This document shows positions 45,181-58,300 of a DNA stretch of 64,000 nucleotides, piece after piece. Under the pieces are notes generated by a model. It saw only the letters and a list, made by a program, of their open reading frames with translations, searched no databases and was not told the DNA's origin. Position 1 is the stretch's first letter. Every line of letters starts with the position of its first letter. Origin of the DNA: Caprella mutica (Eukaryota; Arthropoda; Malacostraca; Amphipoda; Caprellidae); assembly GCA_947561585.1 (NCBI GenBank), contig CANNZV010000330.1:174538-238537 (forward strand). The letters are read 5' to 3'. A program made the translations under genes and the position numbers.

Positions 45181-46314
45181 AGCCTCCAAAACTGCAAGTA
45201 GCAATAGAAAAAATGATAAACATGGTAAAAATGGAAAAAGACAATCCATAATCCAAAATACACCAGTTCGGGGTCCAAGGGACGCCAACCCCCATCTCTT
45301 CTATTCACCACAGACAGCTTCAGGATAGAGCCTCTGGGGGCAAGCAAATAAATATAATTATTTTTAGTTAATACGGGATATAACACAAAATCAGTACTAA
45401 TTAGGTAGCTATATTCTAAATATCAAGATATAAAATACAAAAATCAAGTAAATATTAGAAAATCTAAAGCAGCCAATAAGGAGTCTGTATTTCCCCGTCT
45501 GAATTGTAGCTGAAATTATTGGAACACAGTCGTTGTTTTTAATTGGAAAATTATTGCCTTTTAATTAGTGTTATTTTGGAGTTTTCAAAATCTATTGTAA
45601 TGTAAGATTTCCATATATATACTTCATAGATCAAAAGTGGATATAACAGTTCTTATTCACAATTTATTTATGAATACGATTTATGCTTTTTACTTTAACA
45701 AGAGAATCCATAAGGATAAAAATTATCTAAATAGTCATTCTATTGTTGTAAATAATAATGGCAATAAAACACAGTAGTAAAATTAGATATAATAAATAAT
45801 AATAATATAACTAATATTAGGTAAATTCTAAATAATAATACCTCTCATTAATAGTTTCCTATCTATATTTGTCGGTCACAAATTGGGCTAAAGTGGTAAC
45901 ATGAATAATAATTGTTACATTAGTGAAATAAGAGATATTACTATAACTGAATTAGAAATTATTTGTAATATACAGTGTAAGTTCATAAAGAACTATTTGT
46001 AACATTAATTACTTCAATTTAATTTATATACTCTGTGAGTCCATGTCTATGATAGAAATATAATTTTGTATTAATTAATCACTTGATAGTTAAATTACAC
46101 AAATATTGATAGGGATACAATTAAAAACACGATATTCTTTGCGGGTAAGTACACTAGTGTAATATAATCTAAAATTTAATTTGTAGATTATGTGAGAAAG
46201 GTGTACAATTTTATTCATTCAAAGTTAATGTATACTAAAAATTACACTTCAAATCGTTCAAAAAAAACAATATGAAAAACTTTCCACACACCAAATTTTG
46301 AACAATTCCATTTA
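45181..46314. other. AT-rich intergenic DNA, nothing recognised
   Basis: No ORF with a motif, no tandem repeat and no clear transposon ends. Confidence 0.5.
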
Positions 46315-46690
46315 CTCTAGTCGGAGCCAAAGGCATTGAAGAAATTTAATATAGAGGGTGGAAGAAGAAGCGGTCGGAAAGGAAATAGGCTCCATGATCA
46401 AAATCACCTATCATTGATAAACCTAACTTGTGTGAACTCATTGAATGCAGTCGGTTACCTAAAAACGTGTCTACCAAACAGACAAGGACTGGTTGCTTGA
46501 TTCACAAACAGGAAAATGAAGAGGTGACATAACAAAAACAAAAATCTAAGACTTCGTAAATTAAGAGCTAATCATTATTATAAATAGAGATTTAACGTCT
46601 GTTTCGGAACTGAAGACGTATAAGTTAATTGGCTCCTTGAACCTACGCACCTACCATAACACAAAACCTTAGGCCTTCACGGCCGGACCG
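46315..46690. repeat. Dispersed repeat, copies 2 and 3
   Basis: A diverged copy of the 44.9-kb repeat (to about 46560). Then a shorter third start, AGATTTAACGTCTGTTTCGG, at about 46580. Confidence 0.55.
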
Positions 46691-49350
46691 GACGGAAACC
46701 TGACCTGTGTGAAGCAGCCTTTATGGTCTCTCAGAAAATAAGAACGTTTCAATAAGTTATTTTGGTGAGTGAAAATAGTAGAGTTGAAATTTTACACCAA
46801 TAAAATTATACATCGAATATTCAGTAATAAACCTTCTAAATAAAATGTTCTAAATATTGCAAAATGAAATGTTTAGTGCTGACTATTCTGAATGAGGACA
46901 AACTCTATAAACATTTGCATTTCTTGTGATTTAAAGGAGTATGTAAAAAGAAATAGATGAATTTAGTAGTCTAAAGGCTTTTATTTAGCTGAACTTATTG
47001 TATGAAATTTGTTGAATTGTTTAATTAGACAGTTTGTAATTTATTTCAGATTAAAGTTACTCCTTGCAGTTTCACACTAATGGTAGTCAAATCCTAATTT
47101 TGCGGTTGTCAATCCACAACTTCAAAATTTCAAATATATATTCAAAAATATGACAAAATAGCGTACCTCAGGACAACATTCACTATATTGTATGGAAATA
47201 GCTTCATCGATACCTGAATCCTGTATAATTGGTTACTAATACATTTTTTAATACATGAGGGTTTGCATTAGCTTCTACACAAGCATGAGGCTTTGTAAAT
47301 GCCACTCTCATAATATACGGTTCTAGTACAAATTATTCTCATTTTACATACACAATTTCAAATGAAACTTACTTTCATCAATAAAAAAACTTAAGTCCAA
47401 TTTTCCGGTCTGCCGTTGACAGACGCAAGTATTTTTTAGTATTCTTGAGCTAGGTAGGTAGTTAGTTAGTTTTGCTCATGGAAGCACTTCTTTATTTGCA
47501 TTTGCCTTACTAGATGCATCTCAAATATAACGCATTTGGTGGAGGAAGGGTCTACGCAACAGGAGAAGCTCAGGAAGAAACATCGAAACTTTGTTAGATT
47601 TTAGGAGTTTTTTTCTTACTGAAATACTGATAAACACTTTTATGCCTTTCCTCCACCGATTCAAGATGATATCGCAATATTCAGGAAGAAGATATCAACA
47701 TAGGACAAATGTTCCTAGTTAGTTCCACATCGTAACATTATATTATTCACTAAATAAGGTATATTACTTCATTTACGCGAATTTCAAACTGAGTAAGAGG
47801 AAGTTCAGGCAACTTTCAAGTAAAAACAAATATTATTAATTACCATTAACTTGAACAGTCGTCAGTTTATTCTATAGAGTTAAAAAAAATTAATTGTCAC
47901 CATTAAAGTTAAGAATATGTCAATGTAAGAGATAATACTTCAAAAACCAATCCTTAGTTTTTGTTTAATAGTTCCGATTTTAGGACATTGGAATTAAATT
48001 TAAGTATTAACTGAAGGCGGTGATCGGTATATTCCACTTAGTTGTGTTAGTTATAAATATTAATATTTTATATATTACTAGGTAACTTGCATTTTCATTT
48101 TAGTAAATAAAACCTTTTTTTGGGTTCACAAGCTGTTTATTTTACACTACACATGTGAAAAAAAGGTTGTATGAACGCTCTTTATCAGTTGAGGTATTCT
48201 AATTTTCAATCGCAAGCTAATTTTCATTATTGCCAACAACAGTGATATTAACTGCAAAATGATGTCATACAGTACTTGTTATTTTTATTTATATAAATTC
48301 GGAATTTTGATTCGAGTAAAAGTGGTGTGAAATGATTCTTGACCAAAACTTTTTCACACCCTTAACATGATTTTGTTTTTTGACCAGATTTTTGATGGGG
48401 AATATTTTTGATGGGGAATGGGGGGGCACAGGGTTATAAGAACTTGGGTTTTTACATGAAGCGATTTTGATCACGGAAGTTTTTATACTAGAATCCAATA
48501 TAGGAGAAATTACTTCAAAAACCACCCCTAATTATTCCGAACCAACCAATATAAACATTTGAATTGGTCGTCTCTGCCAGTCGAACCACTCCACACCTCT
48601 CCCAACCATATACTGCAGTTTCATGTTAAAAAGGAATTAATATTAACTTTCTCAACATTAAAACTTCGAGATAAATTATCAAACTATGAATATTTGTATT
48701 TTTGTCTATTAGGATAAAGTTCCTAATGATCATTGTCACTGGGGTGGAATCAAGTGGTGAGTCAGTGGCCAAAATATTATCGCGTGGGGACGCTCAAACC
48801 CTTAATTTGTCTTGATGCGACTGGCAGCAGTTCAATGATATAACTGAAACAAATTAATGTCTTCCTTGACGTCCGGCAATCGCTGCAACACTTCCTGTCT
48901 CTAGAGTATTTTATCATCACTGACTGAAACAAAATAAGGTTAAAGCATTCTGCAGTCGCTGCACAACTAGCTCTCTAGTTTGAAATATTATTACTCTATG
49001 GGTGGAATATACCTAGAACCACTGAAGGCATATTAAACTTAGAGGGGCTTCAGTCACTTAATGGAAATGTATACATTATTATAATGTTATTTAGTTATAA
49101 CCACATTCTAAGAACATTCTAAGTTATAAAAAATGGCGTCAGCCCTTCGTTAAGGGGGTAAGGGAAATTCATTTTTACAGTAATTACTATATAAATATTG
49201 GATTATTCAATATTAAAAGGAAAATAATATTTCAACAAAGCTACTTTATTAAACACAGTTATTCAAACTTCAGTACACATGAGGAAGTTACAATTACCAT
49301 TTTTATCTTATTTGCTATGTCACGAATATGTTTTTTTTAATTTTCTATTG
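46691..49350. other. Intergenic DNA, nothing recognised
   Basis: AT-rich DNA with short open frames only. A local G-run (48415-48430) and loosely repeated CTGCAGTCGCTGCA-type words (48835-48980) are the only patterns seen. Confidence 0.45.
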
Positions 49351-49395
49351 ATGTCAGCAATATAGCCTTTGGTTCAAAAGGCTATATCTGATTTT

Positions 49396-49560
49396 TGGTT
49401 ACGCGTTTAAAATCATAGATCCTTGAAATATTATAGACAGATTGAATTAAAGATTATTAGATCAAGCAGAGCTATATTGTCTTCGATACTATTTCATTTC
49501 GTTTCATTTATGATATTCTTAAGATCTATAATTTTAAATGCATATGGTCACAACCTTACT
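49396..49560. mobile_element. Short inverted-repeat element (MITE), copy 2
   Basis: GCGTTTAAAATCATAGATCC on the left and AGATCTATAATTTTAAATGC plus GGTCACAACCTTACT on the right match the 4.1-kb element. The left terminus is eroded. Confidence 0.6.
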
Positions 49561-51235
49561 AATTAGATATTTTCACAATAATATAATTTTTAATTATACA
49601 ATAAATTAAGTGAATGGTAAATCAACTATCATGTATGTTCAATATTTATTACATTTAAATTTCATTCTCCTTGTCAATTTTACAATATTCATTTATATGT
49701 AAAAGGTATTATTAATTAATATGCAATCCAATTCGATCAAATGAAATTGTCGGAGAATTAGTTAGGTAATAGCCGTTTACCAATACCATTAAGGGTTTCA
49801 AAATTATAAATATTTCACAAATATAGATAGAAGTGGTTTTATAATAAGAACAATCGAATATTAAGCCTAATCGCAAAACGAACAAATTTGACACTAAACC
49901 CTTTTATGAACTGATAATGTAAAGATGCGTTGTGTAAACAAGAAAATTATACTCTGTCCCTAATACATTTACATTTCTTCGTATCTTCTCTTAGTATTTT
50001 CTAAGAAACGATTTAGTTTTGAATTTCTATATTATATTTGATTTATGTCTTTAATATTTATATTAAAATGTGCAAATTTTTCTAATAAAACTAGTCTACA
50101 TCTACTATTATTATTGTTTCGTAAACTAATTAAAAATTAAGGTTACCTTAACTCCTTATAGAAGGGCGAACGTCTTTTTTTATAAATTAAATGTCATTAA
50201 ATTCCCATTAAGTTCCCCACAGTTTTCCGCCTGACAGTTTTCCGCCTGACAGTTTTCCGTGTACCTATTACTCAAACTACCCTAAAAATGGATCCCGCGT
50301 GTGAACATAAATAAGATAAATATTACGGTAAAATTCAGTAATTTACCACACTATTTACCATAAAGTGGAGATGAATGAGAGTTTCCCCTCCTACAGAAAA
50401 TAGAAATCAATTCAGTTTTGCAATGCAACAGCACCTACCAAAAACAATATTCCACAAGCAGTATATAGCGGTGGCGGAAGTGTGGGGCGGGGTAAGGGAG
50501 GCTAACGGGAGGATGATCTACATATCTGTGTGATGGAAAGTGATGCGTAATCATACAGGAAAGAAATCCAGATATGAAAATATTGGTCCATCCAAAATAG
50601 TATTGCTACATATTCAAAAAGAAAATTAGGCAGGAAAATTTCTGGGGGAAGGGGGGTGGAAATAAATTATAAAAAGCTCAGAAATAAAAAATGTAACCAC
50701 ATCTAAGAGAAGAATTTGGTGAAAGATTCAACTGACTATGGTGGCCCAAGATGGAGCTCCCACCCATCGCCGCATTATCGTTCAGGATCGTCACAGTGAG
50801 ATGTTCCATTTATTTATATTATTTATTTATTTATTAAAACAAAAGTCCCTTACATGAAGTAAAAAGAGTCGGGGCAACTCTTTCACAATACATATAGCTT
50901 TTATTAAGGAAAAGGACTTAAGAACTAGTAAGCTTAGAGCTTCAAAGGTATCCTATCTAAAATAAAGGTTCCCTACCTAAAATAACAAAAATACATACCC
51001 TTAATTCTAGCAAGATACTGAAATTGAACAAGATACTGAACGGAAAAATTTGAACCGAGAGAAATGGAGAGTACACGGAAGGACATGGAGATTAAAACTA
51101 ATATTGGAATAATAGGTTTTTAAACTTGTTAGCGGCAAAATTTAGTTTTATGTTCATGTTTTTTTATTTTTGCTTGAAAGGAATATAGAATTTTTTTTTT
51201 CTATTTCGTAAACATTTTTCTGTGGAATTTCTATT
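49561..51235. other. Intergenic DNA with a CCTGACAGTTTTCCG triplet repeat
   Basis: Otherwise featureless. At 50215-50260 three tandem CAGTTTTCCGCCTGA units resemble the arm repeats of foldback elements, but no inverted partner was found. A tract of simple TTTA repeats lies near 50810-50835. Confidence 0.45.
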
Positions 51236-51420
51236 TTTGACCAACCTCATTATAATTGATGTTACACCATTGTTCGATGTTACAAATTAAAATGAATTCA
51301 TCGATTGATAGAGAAAAAGATTATCTTCAAGATGCAATTAAGCATTAAAAAGTAACTCGTATAGTTCGAAAAATATCATCTTTCAAAAACATAGTTGCCT
51401 TTTTTTGAATCACCCTGTAT
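51236..51420. mobile_element. Mariner-type terminal fragment / MITE
   Basis: Ends TTTTTTTGAATCACCCTGTA, followed by TA. This is close to the right end TTTTTTTGCGCCACCCTGTA of the 61.9-kb element. The body is the inverted partner of 37068-37212. Confidence 0.55.
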
Positions 51421-51829
51421 ATAAGATCCTGAAAAGATATCTATATACTTAACTTAACATGTTTTTAAAATGTACGTGACTTAGAAAATAAGCTAAAAAT
51501 GGTAACTATAAGTTGTGTGTACTCAAGTTTGGTTTATACTGTGTGTTTAATAAAGTAGCTTTTTTGAAATATTATTTTCCACTGAGTATTAAGTAACCTA
51601 ATAGATATGATTATATAGCTAGTTATTACTGTATTTTTTTATGAAGGACCCCTGCCAGAAAGAGCAGACCTTCTTTGAATAATTAACTGTAAAAATGAAT
51701 GTCTCCATAATTGTGACCCAGGGGTTACCGACCTTTTGCCACTCGCGACCTCTTTCCTAAAAGTTCGAAAGCCATGCAACCACACTTACTTAGGGTTTTC
51801 TATCAGCAGCTAAATTTTTCTTTAATAAA

Positions 51830-52205
51830 GATGACTTGCGCTCGTAGAACGCATACCTTTGCCGCCACTTTTAAATGACATTGACAATCCAAAAATCCTT
51901 GAATTATAAATGACCTTGGCCTTTGACCTGTTCGCTTTCAAAATATGATCAAATAGGTTCAGGATAATGACCAATCGTCCCACCAAATTTCAGGTAATTT
52001 GGTTGAATTGTTTTTGAATTATGCGAGTAACAAGATTTAAAACAGATAAATAAATTCCGACTAAAACATAAACTTCCGCGATTCACAGGTAACCATAAAG
52101 GGCGCTCGTAGAGCGCGTATTTTCGCCGCCGCTTCAAACGATTTTGACTTTTTCTGTACCTTGTTCTTTGATCCGATTGCTCTCAAAATTTAATCAATTA
52201 TTCAT
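51830..52205. repeat. Dispersed repeat with GACCTTGGCCTTTGACCT, about 1.3 copies
   Basis: GCGCTCGTAGAACGCATACC, CCGCCACTTTTAAATGAC and TGACCTTGGCCTTTGACCTG are followed by GATCAAATAGGTTCAGGA and CCACCAAATTTCAGGTAATT. Around 52100 the head restarts (GGCGCTCGTAGAGCGCGTAT). The wording resembles repeats widespread in aquatic invertebrates. Confidence 0.55.
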
Positions 52206-54400
52206 GGAGCATTTTACTTCAATTTTTATTGAGACTGCTTTACAGTTTAAACCTTTATTCGAAAGTTTTAAGACAAAATTTAAGAGATCGATTCAAGTGT
52301 CTGAATGCTCCTCCTGAGAGGGAGACTTCGGACAAGCTGTGAGGATGATTTTGACACCATAAAAATGGTTAAAACATTGAAAATTTTGGTAATTAAACGA
52401 TAGGATTGAATTCGGATCAACAAATTTAATTGAAATAAACCATATCTTGTTATTCATAGTAATAAAAATCGATTGTATTTGAAATTTTACCCTAATTGTA
52501 ATGATTGAAAATATTCTCCAACAAAATATAGATAGCTCATGAGAAATCACTGTGAAATTATCTTTATATTTAATAGCTATATATCAGAAACAAATGGTAA
52601 ACTATATCCGTTTACTTTGGGTATAACTATTTCCTCTTTCTTGGAATTACACTAAAGTTGGTGAATTACATCTTAAATATTTCTTCAAATATTTAAAGTA
52701 TAGTCCATAAGTGTAGATTTTGTTACACCTTCATTTTCAGCAGCTTTTCTGACAGATAATTTTTTTTTGGAATTCATCAAATGCTTTCCGAATATATACC
52801 TTCTTTATTACTGCCTCTTTCAGTTTTACTTTCAAATGAAATGGCATGAATACGATCGTCAATCTGTAAAATAAAGACACTAATCTAAAAAGTTTGAAAC
52901 TAACGAATGCTATTTCAATTAAAATAATTAATTTCAAGATCTGAATGTCCTTTTTAATAAGAATTATTTTAATGAATTGTAATGGTGGGCTGAATCGGAC
53001 ACCGTCTGAACCAACCTCAACAGAAGTGTCAGATTTATCTCATATTTCCTTCGTGTTATTTTTTAACACACCAAACATAATATAAAATATCAATTTAATT
53101 CATATCTTTAAGATTGAGAATCAGTTTCGTATTCATATAGCCACATACGATCCAATCGAATCACGAAAAATAGCATCGATATCGAAGAAAACGGTAAATT
53201 ACACCTCGTGGGCGACAAGCTACCTATACGCGTTTGATCTTTCAAATAACTGACGGTTAACACATTGCACACATTCAATTGCAATATCCAACAATTATGA
53301 ACATGTTTAAACGAGTTGTCCAAACTATCCCTATGTCCGAATGCTACCGGTTCTCCCCTAAGTTATCATAGATAACAAGATTACAAATAAATAAATAAAT
53401 CAAGATGAATATCTAATAATCTTGTAATTATTCATAAGCTAATAAAATCACATCATGATAACCTGAATTAGCAGAAAGAACATTAATATTTTGCGCCGCT
53501 ATTCTGGGAAAGACCCCATGGCTTCCCATTGTGTTCAATGTAGTCTCTCACATTAGGCATGTATTATAACAGATAATTTTAATTATCTGTCAAAAGAATG
53601 TATATTATATTCTAAAAATATATTGATATTGATTAAAATAGTTCGTAGTAATATGCACAGTTCAATAAGAATACCAATTTAATTCTACAAACATATTTCT
53701 AGAGTAATGTTCAATAGATGGCCATTTTTTCCCATTTCCTGCAGCAGAATGTTTCAATTTTGGAATGAAAAAAACAAAACCATAGCGGTTTTGTATAATA
53801 GTCCAAAATATATAAAATGAGTAATACGGGTTTATATAAGAATATTTTGAAACATATATTAATATGAAAATTTACCTTCATGAAAATATAGTTTTTGCAT
53901 TAGAAAAAATACCTAATAATAACATTAGAAATAATGCAATAGCAAATATTAATAAGAATAAATGAAACGTCACGCACCTTCACTGTTATAACGTTCCAAC
54001 AGTCGTTAGATAATTAAAACTAATTGGTAAAGAGGCACTCAAGCTTCGACTCAGATCGTTGAAGCTATTCTTCCGTTCTGTTATTTTGTTAAATATTAAA
54101 AATGTGGTATCATAGATAATTAAAGTAAATATATGTAATAAATAGGAATTAAATAGAAATAGGTACTTGCATTGATTTACTTAATTGCATAATTTCCATT
54201 TTATTTAAAATAAAAATTGATTTCGTTTCAAACAGTGCTTCAAAATAGTATAGCTCATATTATTAAATAATCAAACAGTGCTTCGAATCATCTTTTTTTG
54301 TCCAAATCTTTTTTTTTTTTTGTCAGAAATCAAAATGCGATAAGACTGTTCAATTATAACTAAGCAATAAGTAACTATGGTACCTACCACATAATTTCAT
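52206..54400. other. Intergenic DNA upstream of gene 3, nothing recognised
   Basis: AT-rich, short open frames without motifs, no clear transposon ends. Confidence 0.45.
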
Positions 54401-54513
54401 TTAATTGCCAACATTTAATAAAAATAACAGAAAGGGAATAATAGCTTCAACGATTTCGGTCGAAGCTTTGAGTGCACCTTTACCAATTACTGTATTAGGT
54501 CTGTGTGTTCAGA

Positions 54514-54700
54514 GGTACAGCAGTGCATCAGTGGTACAGCAGTGCATCAGTGGTACAGCAGTGCATCAGTGGTACAGCAGTGCATCGGTGGTACAGCAGT
54601 GCATCAGTGGTACAGCAGTGCATCAGTGGTACAGCAGTGCATCAGTGGTACAGCAGTGCATCAGTGGTACAGCAGTGCATCAGTGGTACAGCAGTGCATC
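54514..54700. repeat. 19-bp minisatellite GGTACAGCAGTGCATCAGT
   Basis: Ten near-perfect units about 0.6 kb before the gene 3 start. All three + frames stay open through it, giving false proteins of 70-138 residues. Confidence 0.93.
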
Positions 54701-55127
54701 AATATCTCATTTACTAGGAGCCGACTTAGAAGTGAACGCCAGGTATGGAAAGTTGGGTGATTTTTTTATACAGTTTTTTCTGCAGCGATATGAGAAAACG
54801 ACCATTTTGAAACCAGTTTAACTCTATAGATAACACGAAAAAAAAAACTTTTAATATGAGCTTTTAAAATTTAATTAATTTAATTAATTTCAGAAAAAAA
54901 GATTAGTAATTATTATGTTCTTGTTCTACAATACTTATTATATTATTACAATCATAAAGTAAATATAATTTCGTTTATTTGTTAGATATATAATAAAAAT
55001 ATTCATGATTAAATGAAAATTCACTTATTAATATGCAACTGAAATATAAAATTAAACCTCTCATTGCTATATGATGCTATACCATTTCTCACTATTAATA
55101 AAATATATCATAATAAAATTAATAAGC

Positions 55128-55337
55128 CTGACAGTGAGTTACAGTGGAACAATTAAAACAAACGAATTATGATTGCAGCAATTAGGTTTAATTTGAGTCG
55201 TTACCTGCAGTTAACAGATGACAATAGTGATGATAATTAATTCAGAGGAATGGAAGGTTGTCCTGAAGAAGAACTGTGAAACTCAAGTAAGATATAAATC
55301 TGACAAACGAACGGTGGATACCAGAACTACCGGCGAC
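55128..55337 (+). promoter_or_regulatory. Conserved 5' flank / 5' UTR of gene 3
   Basis: Aligned with the gene 2 flank from GCCTGACAGTGAGTTA through ACCTGCAGTTAACAGATGAC to CAGAACTACCGG. An in-frame ATG at 55218 would add 40 residues, but the gene 2 counterpart is broken by stops there. The downstream start is therefore preferred. Confidence 0.45.
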
Positions 55338-58300
55338 ATGGAAGGAGGTACCGATGAACCAGTCTCAAAGTTGGACCTCAACTACCGTTTCTCATCGAAA
55401 GATATGAAATGGGTAATGTACAACGCTTACTTAGGGTGAGTAAAAAAAATACTATGATAAATGATCTAACTCATTAATATTAATAACAGCACATTTCAAA
55501 AATGCTCATATCAGATATTAATTTCACTAACGTTATATAACGATAGTGTTACTTTAACTCATTATTTAAAATAACGGCATTGTTCGAAATGATCATATTG
55601 CTCATTAATTTAAATAATGAAATATCTAAAAAAATTATATTCATCATTAATTTCAATAACAGCATATGACATAAAAATTTCACAGCAAACCATTTCCCTC
55701 CCATCCCACGTGGGCGGCAAGGGGCAGCTTATTACTATATATCTATGCATAGCTTTTAAATATGAAGTCAAAATATTAATACTCCAGGATCTATCTGTGT
55801 CCATTCTTTATTAGTATATACTGTATTATCTTAATTGAAGACCATTGTTAGTGTATAATAACTAGAGCTAGGACATTGGGGCACTTAAAAAAGAGCAGTA
55901 GTAGCGGTCAAAACGAGCACTTGTAGCGCTATAAATATGCAGTAGGAGCGATAAAAAAGAGCATTTGGGGCACTTATCGGGGCATTTGGGGCACTTATCG
56001 GGGCATTTGGGGCACTTATCGGAGCATTTGAAGCACTTGTCAGTGAATTTGGGGACAGTTATTGGTGCATTCGAGGCAGTTTTTGGAGTGTTTCATGCAC
56101 CGAAAGAAAAAGCGTGTTGCTTATCAAAGTAAGAATTGCAACGAGGTTTTGTTTTTGGATGTAATATAAACAAGAATTATCTTTAATTTTTATCCATAAA
56201 TAATTCATTTTGAAAAATCATTATGTAAATATGTAAGGCTTAAAAGTATTGTGCAATACTTGAAAAAACATAAGAAAAAGAACAATAGATGTTGAAATCA
56301 AAACGAACGTATACAGTACATATAATAATTGGAATCTATATTGAGTCTATAATGTTACAGAAAATTCTAACATCACATGTTGTTGAAGTTTGGTAAAAAT
56401 GTGAAAGTTAACCCATATTAACAAGATAAAACCATTACTTCCTTAACATTTTTTTTGACACTTCATCGTCTATCTGAGACCAAATATTTCAATAAAAAGA
56501 ATAATCTCTACTTCTGTGGAAGTAACAGGGGCACTTATAGCATAGCGGGAAATATCTTAGGGAGTCAATTCGGGAAAGATTTTAGTCTGGTTTCTACACT
56601 ACGCCTTGCAAAACATTCAACCCAGTATTTACTTACTCAAACAAATGTACGAAAAAATAAGGTATGTAAAATAAAACAAAGATATTAGCAGCTAAATAGA
56701 TATGAATTACGTGAAAATCTAGGGTTACTATTAGAATAGTTACACCTCTTTTTAATTTTTATAGAACTTTTATAATCAAAGAAAATGTATAAGAAAAGGG
56801 TAACAAAATTAAATCATTAAAAAAACTGAACAACAATACATTAACTCATTAAGTGAATATAATCTAATTAATCAATGCATGACTTGATTGATGGTAGACA
56901 TAGAATATATTTATTAATCCATATAATTTAAAGATGTCATTGTAAGAGCTACATGGCCCTTATAGAACGGATATTTTTTGCCCGAGCTTTACGAACTTTA
57001 CCTGTAATTTGATTTCTCTTCAATATTTGAAATTAGTTAACTATAAAAAATAAATACGGATACAAATTATTTCTTTGACTGTACCTAGGCAATAGCACAC
57101 AAACACATACCCTGGTATTTCACTGAAGCTATCTCTCTATCAATATCAAATTCGTATTTCAATCTATTTTTAGTTTAAGTATATTTACACGAACTAATTA
57201 TTGTTTATAGGAAGAATGGGGAAAGAAATGTATGAATTATTAATGTTACCTAAATAAACAGTTTCAGCAATCACTGGTAGATAACTATGTGAAATTAGTT
57301 CGATCATTCACGTTTAAGCTCTATGAACCATTAAATACACTTAAAAGTGTAGTTTTCCACCCGGTAAGAATCATACAGTTATTTGACATCACTCAATCTT
57401 GGTGCGCAATAGAAGTCAACCAGAGTACATATATGGAGCATTTTGGGGAGTTTTGAGCATTTTGGGGCGTTTATAGCGTTTGGAGCATTATGAGCGCTAG
57501 TGGCATTTAACTTATAAATGCTCCAATGTCCGAGCCTTAAATTAATAACTAATTGACACTTTTTTATTTTGACTCCAATTATTTATGAGTTCAATTGTCT
57601 TGGGCCCAATTAACTTGCATGATGATTTTTAGACGTGACTAAAGACATCTGAAACATCTCACGTCTTACATAGGGAGATGTCTCGCGTCATGAATTCGTA
57701 GAATTTATTTCGTCGCATGTGATATAATTATATTGTTTGATAAATTGTGTGAGGACGAAAAATTTGTTTTCAAATGACTGCACATATGACATGGGATTTT
57801 TTTCCTATTTTCTGAAGGAAAAAAATCCTTATACATGCTTCCTATAGATTTTCATTCATGTCTGGAGTAATTTGTTCTTAAAAGAATGATCTACCTAGAT
57901 TTAATCTAAAATATTCGATATCGGATAATATCTAATTCATTACGCTCGTAGCGCATGATTCATATTTACAGTCAGGATTCAAAGATCATCACTCAAAATT
58001 GCATCGATTATTTCCAAACCAGAAATTGTTTAGTTGGTTTTATAATAGATAGCTACCCTAATATTTTGTGTCGTTTATGATCGAATCCGATATCTACCGT
58101 CCATAATGTATTGAAACAATACCAGTAATTAGATATCTAATGTATTACTAAATCCAGTTCAAAATTTGTATCGTTTATGATCAAATCCCTAATTTATAGA
58201 ATTGTATCATAACAACACCAACTAATAGCTATAAATGAAGCTATATTCAAGTATCTACGAGTCACTTATTATCAAACCCTATATCTCTTATTTTGCATTT

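Noticed and set aside
44986..45386. Minus-strand frames of 100 and 80 residues
   Set aside because: They lie in a dispersed repeat whose other copies do not keep the frame open.
54405..54821. 138-residue frame with YSSASVVQQCISGTAVHQW repeats
   Set aside because: Produced by the 19-bp minisatellite, which is open in all three + frames; no family motif before or after it.
55218..55337. 40-residue N-terminal extension of gene 3
   Set aside because: Open in gene 3, but the gene 2 counterpart is broken by stops and the conserved protein begins at the downstream ATG; kept only as an alternative.
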